NCBI GenBank assembly: GCA_958450325.1
Contig: OY288243.1
Span: forward strand, 41,767,378-41,831,377
Direction of reading: 5' to 3'
Length of the DNA stretch: 64,000 nt
DNA from: Agrostemma githago
Lineage: Eukaryota > Streptophyta > Magnoliopsida > Caryophyllales > Caryophyllaceae
Shown here: positions 43,692 to 55,868 of the stretch, piece after piece
How positions within the stretch are numbered: the first letter of the stretch is position 1
How the letters are laid out: every line of letters starts with the position of its first letter
Program-made: the position numbers and the translations under genes
Notes under the pieces: generated by a model
Database searches by the model: none
Told to the model about the DNA's origin: nothing
What the model saw: only the letters and a program-made list of their open reading frames with translations

Positions 43692-46600
43692 ATCACTGCT
43701 CCCAATGCTTACACCTGAAATTAGGGAAAATACCAGTAAATTATTTAAACAGTAAATAAAAATATTATTAGAGATGGGTAGAAACAAATAAGGACTTAAC
43801 TGTTAAGATTATCTGTTCCTGAACTCAATGATTAGCATTGAATATTTGTTGCTTTTGTGGGAAGAAGACGAATGAACAAGATATTGATAGGATGCTGCTC
43901 CAGATCGGGACAAGACCTGCTTAGAACTCTCAACGCCTGCTGACTCGAGTGGACAACTTGGTGCTCCAAGAAAGATGCCGATGGTGACTTTTAGCTCCGA
44001 TTCAGTTTACTTAAGCTACAGGCCAGATGATCAAGAGTAGATTCCTGTTCCATGATGTTGCAGTAGATCGAGATGGAGCGACCCAATACTTGCGTGCTCG
44101 TTCCTCTACACGAAAATGAAGTAAGCCATTTGGATCCCGCGTGAACTCTGGAGGCCCGAAGATTCTCCTCTGGTTCAAGAACTTAGTAATATATTATCAT
44201 CGACTCTTTTCTTCCTTCCTCTACTTCTTCAAATTCTTCTCTTTTATATTCTCTTCTTCATCCGCTTGGTGAATCCTTGTTAATTCTTCTACTCTACCAT
44301 CTTTCTCTTGAGATTCTTTGGCTAGACCGATTTCCATCTCAGTGAACCCCGTGAAAGGATATAGATGTTTGAGATTTAGTAAACCCTTGTTACCTATGGC
44401 TTGAGGGTTGTGAGTTATACCCTGTTATCTATCTTAGTAAGCTTTTGAGGAACGATTTGAATGATAAATTGTTGATTGATGGAATTAGGATGATACATTA
44501 GACACTAAACCTTGGATTATAGGTTACTTTGATTATTTTGGAGTACTTAGAGTTGAATATATTTTGGAGTAGTGAGAGTATGTCATATTTGATGGATGCC
44601 TAGTACCTAACCTAGAACCAAACTAGGTGTAACTGATGATATTATTACTTTGGGATTCTTACCTAATGCTTATTTGATGGATGCATCGTGAATATTTGGG
44701 ATCATAGAGTAATGTTTAAAGTGTTAGCCTGAGTGTTGTGGTAACATTAAAGGTTTTCATTAATGTCGTTAAAAATTTTGGTTGACATAGATTATCCGCA
44801 TTTCGTAAGGATCAGATCATTGATCGTTGTTCAAGGTTGTAACCTACGAACTTTGCAGTTGAATGACCTAAATCTTGGATAGATCATTGTTAACCTTGAA
44901 GAAGAAAAACATATTGCATAATTAAAGGTTGGTTTTATCGCGTTGTTTTGGGGAATACTTAATGTCAATCATCTTTATGGATTTATAGTTCAGAACCCTT
45001 AGACCAACGAGATTGCGGCTTCGTTGAGTTAATAAATATTTTGGTGGTTTCGCTGTTACGATGAAATTGGATGGAATTCTCAGAAACCTTAGTTGAATGA
45101 CGTGTTCGAAAATGTGAGTATCTGTCATTAAATGTCAGGCTAAGTGTGTTTAAGGTTTGGCGTACTTTGTTAACCTCTGTCTATTGATGATGTTAAGAAA
45201 TATGTTGATGATCATTTTTGAAGTTTTTGTGTCCGAACATTGTTAATTGGTGGATTTTATTTAGTATTCCTTACTCGAGAAATTTGAAGTATACCTCGAG
45301 TTCAGATCTTATGAGCTTTGAATTTATGAGCCTTAGTGATTACGAGTTTGGGTATGTTTTGATGACTGTTGGAATCTTAATTAATGGATTAGTATAAATC
45401 ATTTGTGAATTCTTACTGTACTAATTGAAAGATTTATAAGTATGTAAGACTTAATTTTGGAGGCGGTGACAGTTGATAATTTATTAATTTTGGAGGTGGT
45501 AGATTGAGTAGGACCACTCTGTACCGATATTGGACTTTGCGTTATTTGATGGGCCAATTACGAGCCCGTGTTTGTGAGAGTCGTGCTAGGAATCTCGAGA
45601 TGGTTAATTTCTTCTATAATCCTTGAGGGCTCTTTCTGACTCTCAACTCCGTCTCCTTTCTGCTTCTATTGAATTCTGTTACCGCATCTGCTGCCAATCC
45701 CTTCGACCTTCATCAATTTTGAAAGCTCTTATTTTCAATTTATTTATCCTTGTTCTATTTACCCGTTAACTATTTTTCGAACTCCCTATTTTATAAAAAG
45801 TTTGACTACTTCAAAATAAAAAAGGATTATCGTAAAATTTTAACATTTTGAGTTATAATTTCTAATTGTGAATTTGCCCGTTTTGTAAAAAGCTTGACTA
45901 ATTTAAAATTTTTGATTTTCAAGAAATTTTAACATTTTGAAGTATAATTTCAAATTTTAAAACTCCCCATTTTGTAAAAACTTTGAGCAATTTAACATTT
46001 TGGGTTATCGTGAAATTTAACTTTTTTTTATTTATAATTTAAGAACTATATACTTCACTTTGTTTTATCTTTGGTTGATATTTATATTTAGATCTATTTC
46101 AAAATGCCTTAATAATTTATTTAAAATTATTTCGAAATTATTTTTAATTTTTGATTTTCAAGCGATCAAAATTTTATGAAGACTTTTATATTTCCAAGTA
46201 CTTTAGTTTGTATAGGATTGTTATGTAAAACGTTTTAACATTGTCGGAATTATTTTGTAAGTTCAAGTTTGATAACATTTTTGAAAACTTTCATAATTAC
46301 TTTGATAACATTTTCGAAATTTTAACGTTTTGAAAATTGATTTTCATTTTATTGTTCTTGGACTTTTGAATCTGTTATTGAAAATGTTTGACGGCTGGTG
46401 CGATTTTTACTAACTACAAATTTTGATTTCTCCAAACTAAATTTTGTTTCATCAAAAAAAGGAATAATATCGAATTTCTCAATCAAAATATTTTACTTTT
46501 GTTTTCAAAATGTTTTGGTTATCCTATTTCCTTCGAGTTTGTTTACAAATGTTATTTGACGTCATTATTTTACCAAATAACTTTACTTTACGATTTTGCT

Positions 46601-46816
46601 ATATAAAAAAATTTTAAACTCCGGGTAGCTGAGCCCAATTCCTCTCGGAATAAATATTTGCATTTGATTTCATATCACTTTAAAATTTGTAAAATTTTCT
46701 TTTACAGCAAAATTTTTATGCGTGATTTGTATACTCACCTTTTTGAGTGGGAAAATCTTGTTTCCCTTCTGCTTATTCTTAGTTTTAAGGACGAAACTTT
46801 GTTTTAATGGGGAGGA
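43692..46816 (+). other. Interior of the LARD-like element, non-coding
   Basis: No frame above about 70 codons looks like a retroelement protein on either strand. A three-copy diverged repeat of about 90 bp (marker CCCATTTTGTAAAAA) lies at 45784, 45876 and 45964. The end (TTAAGGACGAAAC, then the purine tract TGGGGAGGAT at 46808-46817) resembles the 3' end of Tekay chromoviruses. A structured, packaging-competent RNA without proteins is the usual view of LARDs. Confidence 0.7.
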
Positions 46817-49800
46817 TGGTAACACCCACTAATTTTCTAGTGTCGTTAATTATTCTGTTGTGACTCCGTCATGACTCTATGTCAATTTCGTCTTCTATTT
46901 TCTTCATCTTTCTGAATTCTTATTATTTTTGAGTCAAATAATATTTATTTTTATATTAAAAGATTTTAATTCTTTTAAACCTATTTATTTGATTTTCATT
47001 GTAAACTACTTATTTTTACGCGTGAAGTTCTATTTTTCGACGAACTAACGTTTTAAGCTTGGAATTGAGTTATTTATTTTTCCTAAATATCAAAACACGT
47101 TTATATGATATTTTCAACTAAGAAATATTTTTATTTAAGAATATTTGACCTTTAATGATTTTATTACGAAGTTTCGTAAATAATTATTTTCCAACGCGCG
47201 GTTTACTCGAACTGATTTGAAATACCTTTAATAATTTTATGATTCATCTTTTTACCAACTTAGAAATTATTTGGGACATTTTCCCCATGTTTTGGACCGT
47301 GACACACCCATGTCACATTTTTACACTACAACTTTGTATACATTTTTTTTATTTTACAAATAAATTAAGCCTTAGATATTTTATTTCTTCTTATTTATTG
47401 TGATGAATTGACCAAACTCTTCACACTCCCTTTCTCAAATATTTTGGCTGCCTCGTTCATGCATGCATAGCATTGTTTTTATCAAATTTTAATAATCATT
47501 TAAGCCTGAACTTTTCACTTTGTTATTCATTCTTTTTTACACAAAAATAATCAAGGCAAATACTTTCTATTTCCTCTTCTTTGGCCATGAATTCCAGCAA
47601 TATTTTCCAGCCATGTTTGGTCTCAAATCGAGTCTTGATCGTCCCTTTTCCATCTCCAAATTAATCGTCTTTCTTTTCCCTTCGTTAAGGTAATAATCGA
47701 TGTTAATTCCGATCGTTATTTACCTCGATTCTTTTAGTTTTCTCATGGTACTTTTGTACCATGTATTTCGTGTATTGAAGTATTCTTGGACGACCCCGAA
47801 GCTGATGAATTTATCATAGACTCGGATTTGGATTGTAGGTAACGTCGATGTTACTCGGTATTGCATGATTTTATTTGTGTAATTGCATCTATATTATTAT
47901 AATTTTATTTTTGACTATATATGTATGTCATATAATCTGGAAAATTTTTAAAATTTGAAAGTTTGCATGTTTCGATATTTTTATCGCTTTTACGAGATTA
48001 ACGATTAAATCGTCGTATTAATTTGTAAAATCGTAATATTCGGCCTAAACTTGTAATATATGATTATATTCTGTAAATAAAATATGTTTTTGATGATTTT
48101 TAATAATTTGGTATTTTTCTTATATTTTTGATATCGATTATTGAATTATTACCGTTTACGGACAAAAACGATTAAAAACCGATTTTTAGTTCTAGTACTT
48201 AAACATTTTCTTTTAATCTTATTTTTGACATGGTGAAACTTTCTGATGAAATAGAATTTTCTGATTTTTTCATAATTTTTCGGAATTGTTAAGTGGATGA
48301 ATTAATTAATCACTTTAAATCATCGTTTATCGTTAAAACCGCGTTTGTCGTTTAAATTCTCGACTTTTGGTCTTTTGATTTAATCTGGAAAAAAATTATG
48401 ATTCTGATAATTTCATGATAAAATATAATTTTTTGATTTTTAGTGCTTTAATAAAATGTTAGGAATGATAAGTTTTATTAATGAAATCGTTAATTGTGAA
48501 AACGGGTTTTAAATGACGGTTTTGTTGGAATTTGTTAAATCTGGAATTTTGGAAATTTTGAAAAATTAGTATATTCTAAAAAATCATGTTTTTTAAGTTT
48601 AATTATAATTTTTGGATATTAATCCGTAAATCGTTTTGTAATTAGTATTTTTATTAATCATTATTGACGAGATTAGACGATTAACGAGAAAACCCTTTAA
48701 AAACCGAGTTTAAGGATTCTGGAAAATTTTATTTTCTGGACAGAATGTCTAAAAAAATATTTTATCTATTTTCCGTAATTTTTGTACTATTTATTATAGT
48801 ATTTAATTAATAAGTATTGATTTTTGGACAAATTACGATTTATCGTTAAAATGCTTCGTCTTACCGAAAAGATTTATTTTTCCAGCTATTTTGAAAATAT
48901 TTAAATCTGAAACTTTAAGAGTTAAATCATCCGTTAACATTTTTACCAAAAAAAAAAAAATCATCCGTTAACATATTCTAAATATATTCAATGGTTTAAT
49001 TAAATAAAAGACGTTAAAAGATTTAATTTGACATTTGCCGTAAAATCCTATTTGTAATCGTATTGTCGTAACTAATAATAATTAGAGAATTTTGGCTTTT
49101 TAAACTTTGAAAACACCCTGATTAGTATTATTAAAATGTTTAAGACATTTTTAATCATTTTATACACTTGTACGATATTTCAATAACTTCATAAACTCAA
49201 ATGTTTTTACTTTAATAATTAATATCGTTAAGGCCGAAAGTATTAGTTTTAAAAATCTATATCGTTTACTAAAAATGTGGTATTAGTATGAACTAATATT
49301 TTCACTATTTTGATATAATCCTATTTTTAGTAAAGTTTCTAAAAATAGAAGTTTCCTAAAATAGAAAGTTTCCTCTTTTAGAATATAAATGTTTACTTCT
49401 TTTATCCTCATATTATTTATATTGATTATATCTTTTGAATATCGATAATGGCTTTGTTTTGGAGTTATGGAATAAGGACAAGTGTGAGGTTAGAGTAATA
49501 TATTCTAGGGTTTACGGTTTTGCCATCAACTATAAGGCTAGTGTATCAGGAATCGGTACATTGGTTGTTGAACCGGGTGACAGGTATCCCGGGAGTTGTG
49601 TACATTTTGACCTTAAGCTTAGGCCTCGCAGTAAGTCGCCGTCATAAGTTGAACTGGGTGACAGGTAATCCCAGGAGGGGTGTGCATTATCTTAAACTAG
49701 GGCCACGCATTTATAAGTCGCCGCTCTATTATGGTTGAGTAGCCTAGTTAGAGACCGAAGTTTAATTTGTTTGAACTAAGTTCTCGAAGCTAGTTTTTAG

Positions 49801-50293
49801 TATTCTCCTAGTGAAAGTCTAGCCGTCTACACTACTACTATCCATAACGCCATTTTGATATTTTTATTATTATCGATATAATTTGGTTGCAGGTTGGCAA
49901 ATTTTTATGTTTTCTTCGGAAAACTCATTTTTTATTATATTGTTTTGATACGTGAAGTTTTTCACTGAAAGTTTATTTTTATTATAATGTGTTTTACTGT
50001 TTTCCATTTTTACTATTTTTCTATAATAATAATTACAGTTTTAAAATCTTGTTATACGGCTGGGAGAACGTTGGCGTTGCTCCCCACTGATTGTGGCTGT
50101 TATGTTTAATAATTATGTCTTATGGATTGTTCAACCCCTTTTGTGGATTGTTTTAAATTTTGGCCATTTTTATTTTAGGCCTATTGTTTGACTTTACCCT
50201 TTTAATTTTCTAAGACATAGTTACAATGTGTTTTAATCCCGACTTTACAGTGTTTCCGCCATTGTATCGCATTAGATTTTCTAGGGGATTACA
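46817..50293 (+). repeat. 3' LTR of the LARD-like element
   Basis: 3477 bp. The start reads TGGTAACACCC instead of TGTAACACCC, an extra G at the terminus. It lacks the MITE and about 71 bp of neighbouring sequence (both ends of the gap read tgttta), and carries a 20-bp insertion with poly(A) at 48941-48960. Target duplication tttga follows at 50294. Confidence 0.88.
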
Positions 50294-52001
50294 TTTGATC
50301 CTTATTATAATTCTATGAGAAGAGATCATCCCGGTTTCCAATATAGGAATCCACATGGGGGTTTACAACCTTCGGGTCAACAATTTCAAGGGTCCTCTTC
50401 CTTTGGTCAACAAGCTTCATCTCAAAAATTTGGTCAAGTCCGACCTCATTTTATCCTTAGACCGCAATTTGGTCAACAAGCTTCATCCCAACAATTTGGT
50501 CAACAAGTTCCTACTACTACTCCTACTTTCACTCCTACGCAAGGACAATCTTCTTCTACTCCATCTATGTCCACGGAGGACATGATTCGGGCTCTCACTT
50601 CTAATGTTGCTACTATGCAAGCTAATCAAGTTCAATTCCAACAAGAGACAAAATCTAGCATTCAAAACTTGGAGAATCAATTTGGGCAAATGTCTAGCAC
50701 TCTTGGGAGACTTGAAGCACGGGATTCTGGGAAGTTACCTTCTCAAACCATTCCTAATCCTAAGCCAAATGCAAGTGCTATTACTTTGAGAAGTGGTAAG
50801 GAGTTACCCTGGCCGGAATCAAAGCTTAAGGATATTATTGAGCAAGAGGAAGAAGAGTTGGTGGTTGAGCATAGTGTCACCCCATCAATAGTTCAAAAGG
50901 AGCAAACAACACCCATTTTAACACCCGTCTATGAGGATGTCCCACCATTTCCCGAAGCTTTAAAGAGGAAGAGTCGTCCTATGCAAGATAAGGATGTCTA
51001 TGAAACTTTTCGGAAGTGTGAGGTAAACATTCCTTTGTTAGATTTGTTCAAAAATGTTCCTAGGTATGCTAAATTTCTTAAGGAGTTATGCACCATCAAA
51101 AGGAATCAAAAGTTGAAAGGTGTCCAAAAGGTAAAGGTTAGTGAGCATGTGTCGGCAGTGTTCCAACGTAAATTACCCCCCAAATGTAGTGATCCGGGTA
51201 TGTTCACCGTACCTTGTACCGTAGGAGAAACTACATTCCCAAATGCTATGTTAGACCTAGGAGCCTCAATTAATGTGATGTCATACTCTTTGTATCAATC
51301 TTTGAAACTAGGTCCATTACATAAAACGAGGGGTGGTGATACAATTGGCCGATCGTTCTAATGCCTATCCTAAGGGGGTGGTTGAGGATGTTCTTGTGAT
51401 GGTAGATAAGTTGATTTTTCTTGCAGATTTTTACGTACCTGATATGGATCATGATTCACATGCGGCCCCTATTTTGTTAGGTCGGCCTTTCTTGAAAACT
51501 GCAAGTACTAAAATTGATGTTTCAAATGGTTCTCTTACCATGGAGTCGGATGGTCAAGTGGTTAAGTTCAACATTTACGATTCTATGAAGTATCCACGTG
51601 ATGATCACCCTTGCTTTTCTATTGATGTATTTGAACCTATAGTGCAGGATATTTTCAACTTGGATGGTGAAGATGAGTTGCGAGTTGCTCTTGATAATAG
51701 CTTGGTTTGTGATGATTTGGATTTTTCTATGCATACTAACTTGCAGGAAGTTGTTGCTGCTTTAACCGAGCATGAGAAATTTTCAATTATGCCTCATTTT
51801 TCTAAACCAATTTCACTAACCTTGTCTAGTGAAAAGTTGTTACCTTCAGTTGTGCAGGCACCAGTTGTGGAGTTAAAACCTTTGCCGAGTCATTTGAAAT
51901 ATGCGTTTCTTGGTGATGGAGATACATTGCCCGTCATTATCTCTAGTAAACTCACCAAGGACCAAGAGGGAAGGTTGCTTGAAGTTCTTGTTAGAAGATA
52001 A
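50294..52001 (+). pseudogene. Athila gag C-terminus and protease, two frame breaks
   Basis: After the tttga duplication the frame continues (FDPYYNSMRRDHPGFQYRN) with Gln-rich repeats (FGQQASSQ), IQNLENQFGQMSSTLGRL and ITLRSGKEL. The protease region has CSDPGMFTVPCTVGE and MLDLGASINVMS; the D-x-G-A core reads DLGA. A frame break at the G-run near 51332 moves to a second frame (VIQLADRSNAYPKGVVEDVLV, PILLGRPFLKTA). That frame ends at 52001 next to a deletion in the lead-in to RT. Confidence 0.82.
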
Positions 52002-54693
52002 TTCTAAGCCCGTGAGACAACCGCAGCGGAGGTTGAATCCACCTATGATGGAGGTGGTTAAGAAAGAAATCTTGAAACTTTTGCAAGTGGGTATGATATA
52101 CCCTATTTCCGATAGCAAATGGGTGAGTCCAACCCAAGTTGTTCCTAAGAAGTCCGGTGTGACGGTTGTTGAAAATAATCCAGGAGAGTTGGTTCCCACC
52201 CGAGTGCAAAATGGGTGGAGAGTATGCATTGACTACCGTAGGCTAAATGCGGTGACTAGAAAGGACCATTTTCCTTTGTCATTCATTGATCAGATGCTTG
52301 AAAGACTTACCGGTAAGGCTTATTATTGCTTTCTAGATGGTTATTCTGGCTACTTTCAAGTAGCAATTGCTTCTGAGGATCAGGAGAAGACCACTTTTAC
52401 TTGTCCATTTGGCACGTTTGCGTATCGTCGCATGCCTTTCGGGTTATGTAATGCCCCAGCGACTTTTCAACGATGCATGGTTAGTATTTTCTCTGAATAT
52501 GTAGAGAACTTCATTGAGGTTTTCATGGATGATTTTACTGTGCATGGTGATTCTTTTGATCATTGCTTGTTGCATTTGTCTCTTGTTCTTAAGAGATGTG
52601 TTGATACTGACCTTGTCTTAAATTCTGAAAAATGCCATTTTATGGTTGAACAAGGTATTGTGTTAGGGCATGTGGTCTCATCTAAAGGTTTTGAAGTCGT
52701 TAAAGCTAAAATCGATACAATTCAATCTCTTCCTTAACCCACTAATGTGCATGAAGTGCGTTCTTTCCTTGGACATGCAGGCTTTTACCGAAGGTTTATC
52801 AAAGATTTTTCCAAGTTTGCTTCACCATTGTGCAAGTTATTGCAAAAGGATGTGGATTTTGAGTTTGATTTGGCTTGTAAGGAAGCGTTTGATCTTTTGA
52901 AGATGAAGTTAACTTCGGCTCCAAGCATACAAGCACCGGATTGGTCCCTTCCATTTGAGCTCGTGTGTGATGCTAGTGACTATGCACTAGGCACCGTTTT
53001 GGGTCAAAGAGTTGGGAGAGTGCCTCATGTGATTTACTATGCATCCATGACTCTTAATGAAGCTCAAAAGAACTACTCTACTACCGAGAAGGAGATGTTG
53101 GCGGTAGTTTTTGCCTTAGTGAAGTTCAGATCGTACTTACTTGGTACCAAAGTTGTGGTGTACACTGATCACGTCGCTCTTAGGTATTTGATGGCTAAGA
53201 AAGAGGCAAAACCGAGGTTGATTCGTTGGATTCTATTGTTGAGTGAATTTGACATTGAGGTCAAAGACAAGAAGGGAGCAGAAAATGTGGTAGCTGACCA
53301 CTTGAGTCGTTTGGTCCATGATGAGGAGAAAGCAATTGAGCCAATTCGGGGCACATTTCCCGATGAAACTTTATTTGCTCTTTCTTCAGTTTCTCCTTGG
53401 TATGCTAATCTTTTGAATTTTCTTGTCTCTAATGAATTTCCTACAGGTTTTTCAAAATTACAAATAGAGAAGATTAAGAGTGATGCCAAGTACTATGTAT
53501 GGGACGACCCTTATTTATGGAAGCATTGCTCGGATCAGGTTGTTAGGAGATGTATCCCGGAGAGTGAGGTAGGCTCTATCCTTGCTTTTTGTCACTCCTA
53601 TGCTTGTGGGGGACATTTTGGAGCAACGCGGACGGCTCGAAAGGTACTTGATTGTGGATTTTATTGGCCGAGCTTATTTCGAGATGCTCATGGCTTTGTT
53701 CAATCTTGTGATAATTGTCAACGTAGTGGTAACATTTCTCGCCGTAACGAGATGCCTCAAACTCCTATGATATATTGTGAAATTTTTGATGTATGGGGAA
53801 TCGATTTTATGGGTCCATTCCCCATGTCTCATGGTTTCTTGTATATTCTCCTTGCGGTCTATTATGTATCAAAGTGGGTTGAAGCTAAACCCGCTAGGAC
53901 TGATGATGCTAAAGTTGTTGCAGATTTTGTGAAGTCGAACATCTTTTGTAGGTTTGGGATTCCGAGAGCTTTGATAAGCGATAGAGGCACATATTTTTGT
54001 AATCGGACGGTAGGAGCGTTATTGAAGAAATACTCTGTCACTCACAAAGTCTCTACCGCTTACCATCCTCAAACAAATGGACAAGCTGAGGTGTCCAATA
54101 GAGAAGTGAAGTCCATCTTGGAGAAAACGGTGAATCCGAACCGCAAAGATTGGAGCTTGAGGCTTGAGGATGCGTTATGAGCCTACCGTACCGCCTACAA
54201 GACTCCAATTGGGATGTCACCGTATCGGTTGGTATTTGGTAAGACGTGTCATCTCCCCGTTGAGCTAGAGCACAAAGCCTATTGGGCAGTAAAAAAATTA
54301 AATATGAAGATGGATGAGTCGGGTGAGTACCGGAAGCTCCAATTGCAAGAGTTGGAGGAGATTCGGAATGAATCGTATGAAAATGCGGTGATTTTCAAGG
54401 AGCGTACTAAGGCGTGGCACGATAAAATGATTTCATGAAAAAATTTTAGTGTTGGCCAAAATGTGTTGCTCTATCAATCCCGTCTCAGGTTATTTCCGGG
54501 TAAGCTTCGGTCCCAATGGGAGGGACCGTTTGTTGTCACTCAAGTTTTTCCACATGGAGCAGTGGAAATCCGTAGTCTCGCTACGGACAAGATATTTAAA
54601 GTCAATGGGCAACGACTTAAACCATATTTAGAAGGATTTCAAGTGGAAGCGGTTGAGCATATTGATCTTTTCAATCTAATTTACGTGGATTAA
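52000..54693 (+). pseudogene. pol: Athila RT, RNase H and integrase in one frame with three stops
   Basis: One frame covers RT (RRLNPPMMEVVKKEI, WRVCIDYRRLN, FLDGYSGYFQVAI, active site FMDDFTVHG), RNase H (LVCDASDYALGTVLG, YTDHVALRYLM, NVVADHLSR), integrase zinc finger (CGGHFGATRTARKVLDCGF, SCDNCQRSGNI), core (VWGIDFMGPF, LISDRGTYFC, YHPQTNGQAEVSNREVK) and C-terminus (QWEGPFVVTQVFPHGAVEI). In-frame stops are TAA 52735-52737, TGA 54178-54180 and TGA 54436-54438, all in conserved positions. About 30 codons of the RT lead-in are missing near 51985-52000. No integrase is made. Confidence 0.88.
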
Positions 54694-55868
54694 TCTTCTT
54701 CTCCGTCGAGCCGCGACGTTAAATAAGGCGCTTATCGGGAGGCAACCCGATCTTTTTTTTTGTTTTTTTTTTTTTTTATTTTTTTTCGGTATTTTTGTTT
54801 TATTTTCGTAGTATAGCGATTTAATTTTTCTTTTTAGTTTATAGATTCGGACATCATATTTATTAATATAGTTTTATTTGTCTTAGGAAAAAAAATATAA
54901 AAGAAAAAAATTTGAATAAGCTATCGGAGGATTGAAAGACGGCAACTCAAGGGTGTCCACTTGAAGCGGACACAGCCACTTGAAGCGGACAAATCAGGCC
55001 GTCCCGTCAATTGTTTCAATTTCGCCTCTTAAAGCGGCTATAACCGCTTTTGGCGGCCCGAATCTTAATGTCAGTTACTGTTTCTATCCCTACATCCCTC
55101 CTTCTTCCTCTGCTGTTACGTTACATTTTAAAAAAATCATAATAAACACATAACAGCGGCAGCCACCATCATACAAATCATCATCTTCTTCATCCTAAAT
55201 CATCATCTCCTTCTCCTTCCTCCTTTCTTCATTCTTCTCATAGTCATTAAAAAAACGGAAACAAGAACAGACTCCAACGCACATCACAATCGAAATTCCC
55301 CAAATTCCATCACCAAATTCAAAATTTTGGGGAATACCGTTCACTTACTCCGTTTTGTGGGTTCGTGGGTGCGTTTCTACTCAATTTCAGTCCGTGGGGA
55401 CATCTCCACGAATCTGCCAGTTCGGTTCACAGAATCTGCCAATTCGGTTCACAAAATCTACGTTTTGTGCGTCCTTGCTGCCAGTTCGGTTCGGTACGAA
55501 TTTCTTCACAATTCTCCTTTCATTCTCAGCTTCAATTTTGGTTTTTGCTTTGATTTTGGGGATTTTTGTTGGAATTCTTTGTTGCCTTTGTGTTTCTGAG
55601 GGCTGTTGTGTCCTGCTGTTATTGTTGTAGGTGTGTGAGAGTAGGTGAGAGAGGAGAGTGTTGTGTGTTTTTGGTAAGAATTTGTGAGAGTGAGGTCGTG
55701 ATTTAATGAGTGTGTGAGGTTGTGTGTGTCAGTTTGTAGTTTGTGACGACGATTTTGTGTGTTGCCATTTTGAGTGGTCAAGTGAGTGTGTTAATTGAGT
55801 TTCTTATTGTGGGTTGTGTGTCAATAGAAGAGTCGTGTTGAGTCATCATTATCGATTTTGTGTCAATC
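54694..55868 (+). other. Athila pol-to-ORF2 interval, with hairpin, poly-T and palindrome pairs
   Basis: A perfect 6-bp-stem hairpin ATCGGG-AGGCAA-CCCGAT lies at 54734-54751, a motif recurrent after pol in Athila elements. Poly-T runs follow. ACTTGAAGCGGA occurs at 54959 and 54978 (19 bp apart), then related words near 55025 and 55043. A pyrimidine-rich stretch at 55080-55230 looks like a leader for the next ORF. No gene is seen. Confidence 0.6.

Larger units (their letters stand above)
39155..50293 (+). mobile_element. LARD-like non-autonomous LTR element with 3.5-kb LTRs
   Basis: Two long LTRs (39155-43677 and 46817-50293) flank a 3.1-kb interior without coding capacity. A 5-bp duplication tttga is perfect (39150-39154 and 50294-50298). 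The primer site TGGTATCAGAGC fits initiator tRNA-Met. The polypurine tract and the tail GGACGAAAC resemble Tekay chromoviruses, as do the LTR ends TGTAACACCC and GGATTACA. It presumably moves with enzymes of a Tekay relative. The LTRs are very similar apart from one MITE, one deletion and one short insertion. Confidence 0.85.
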
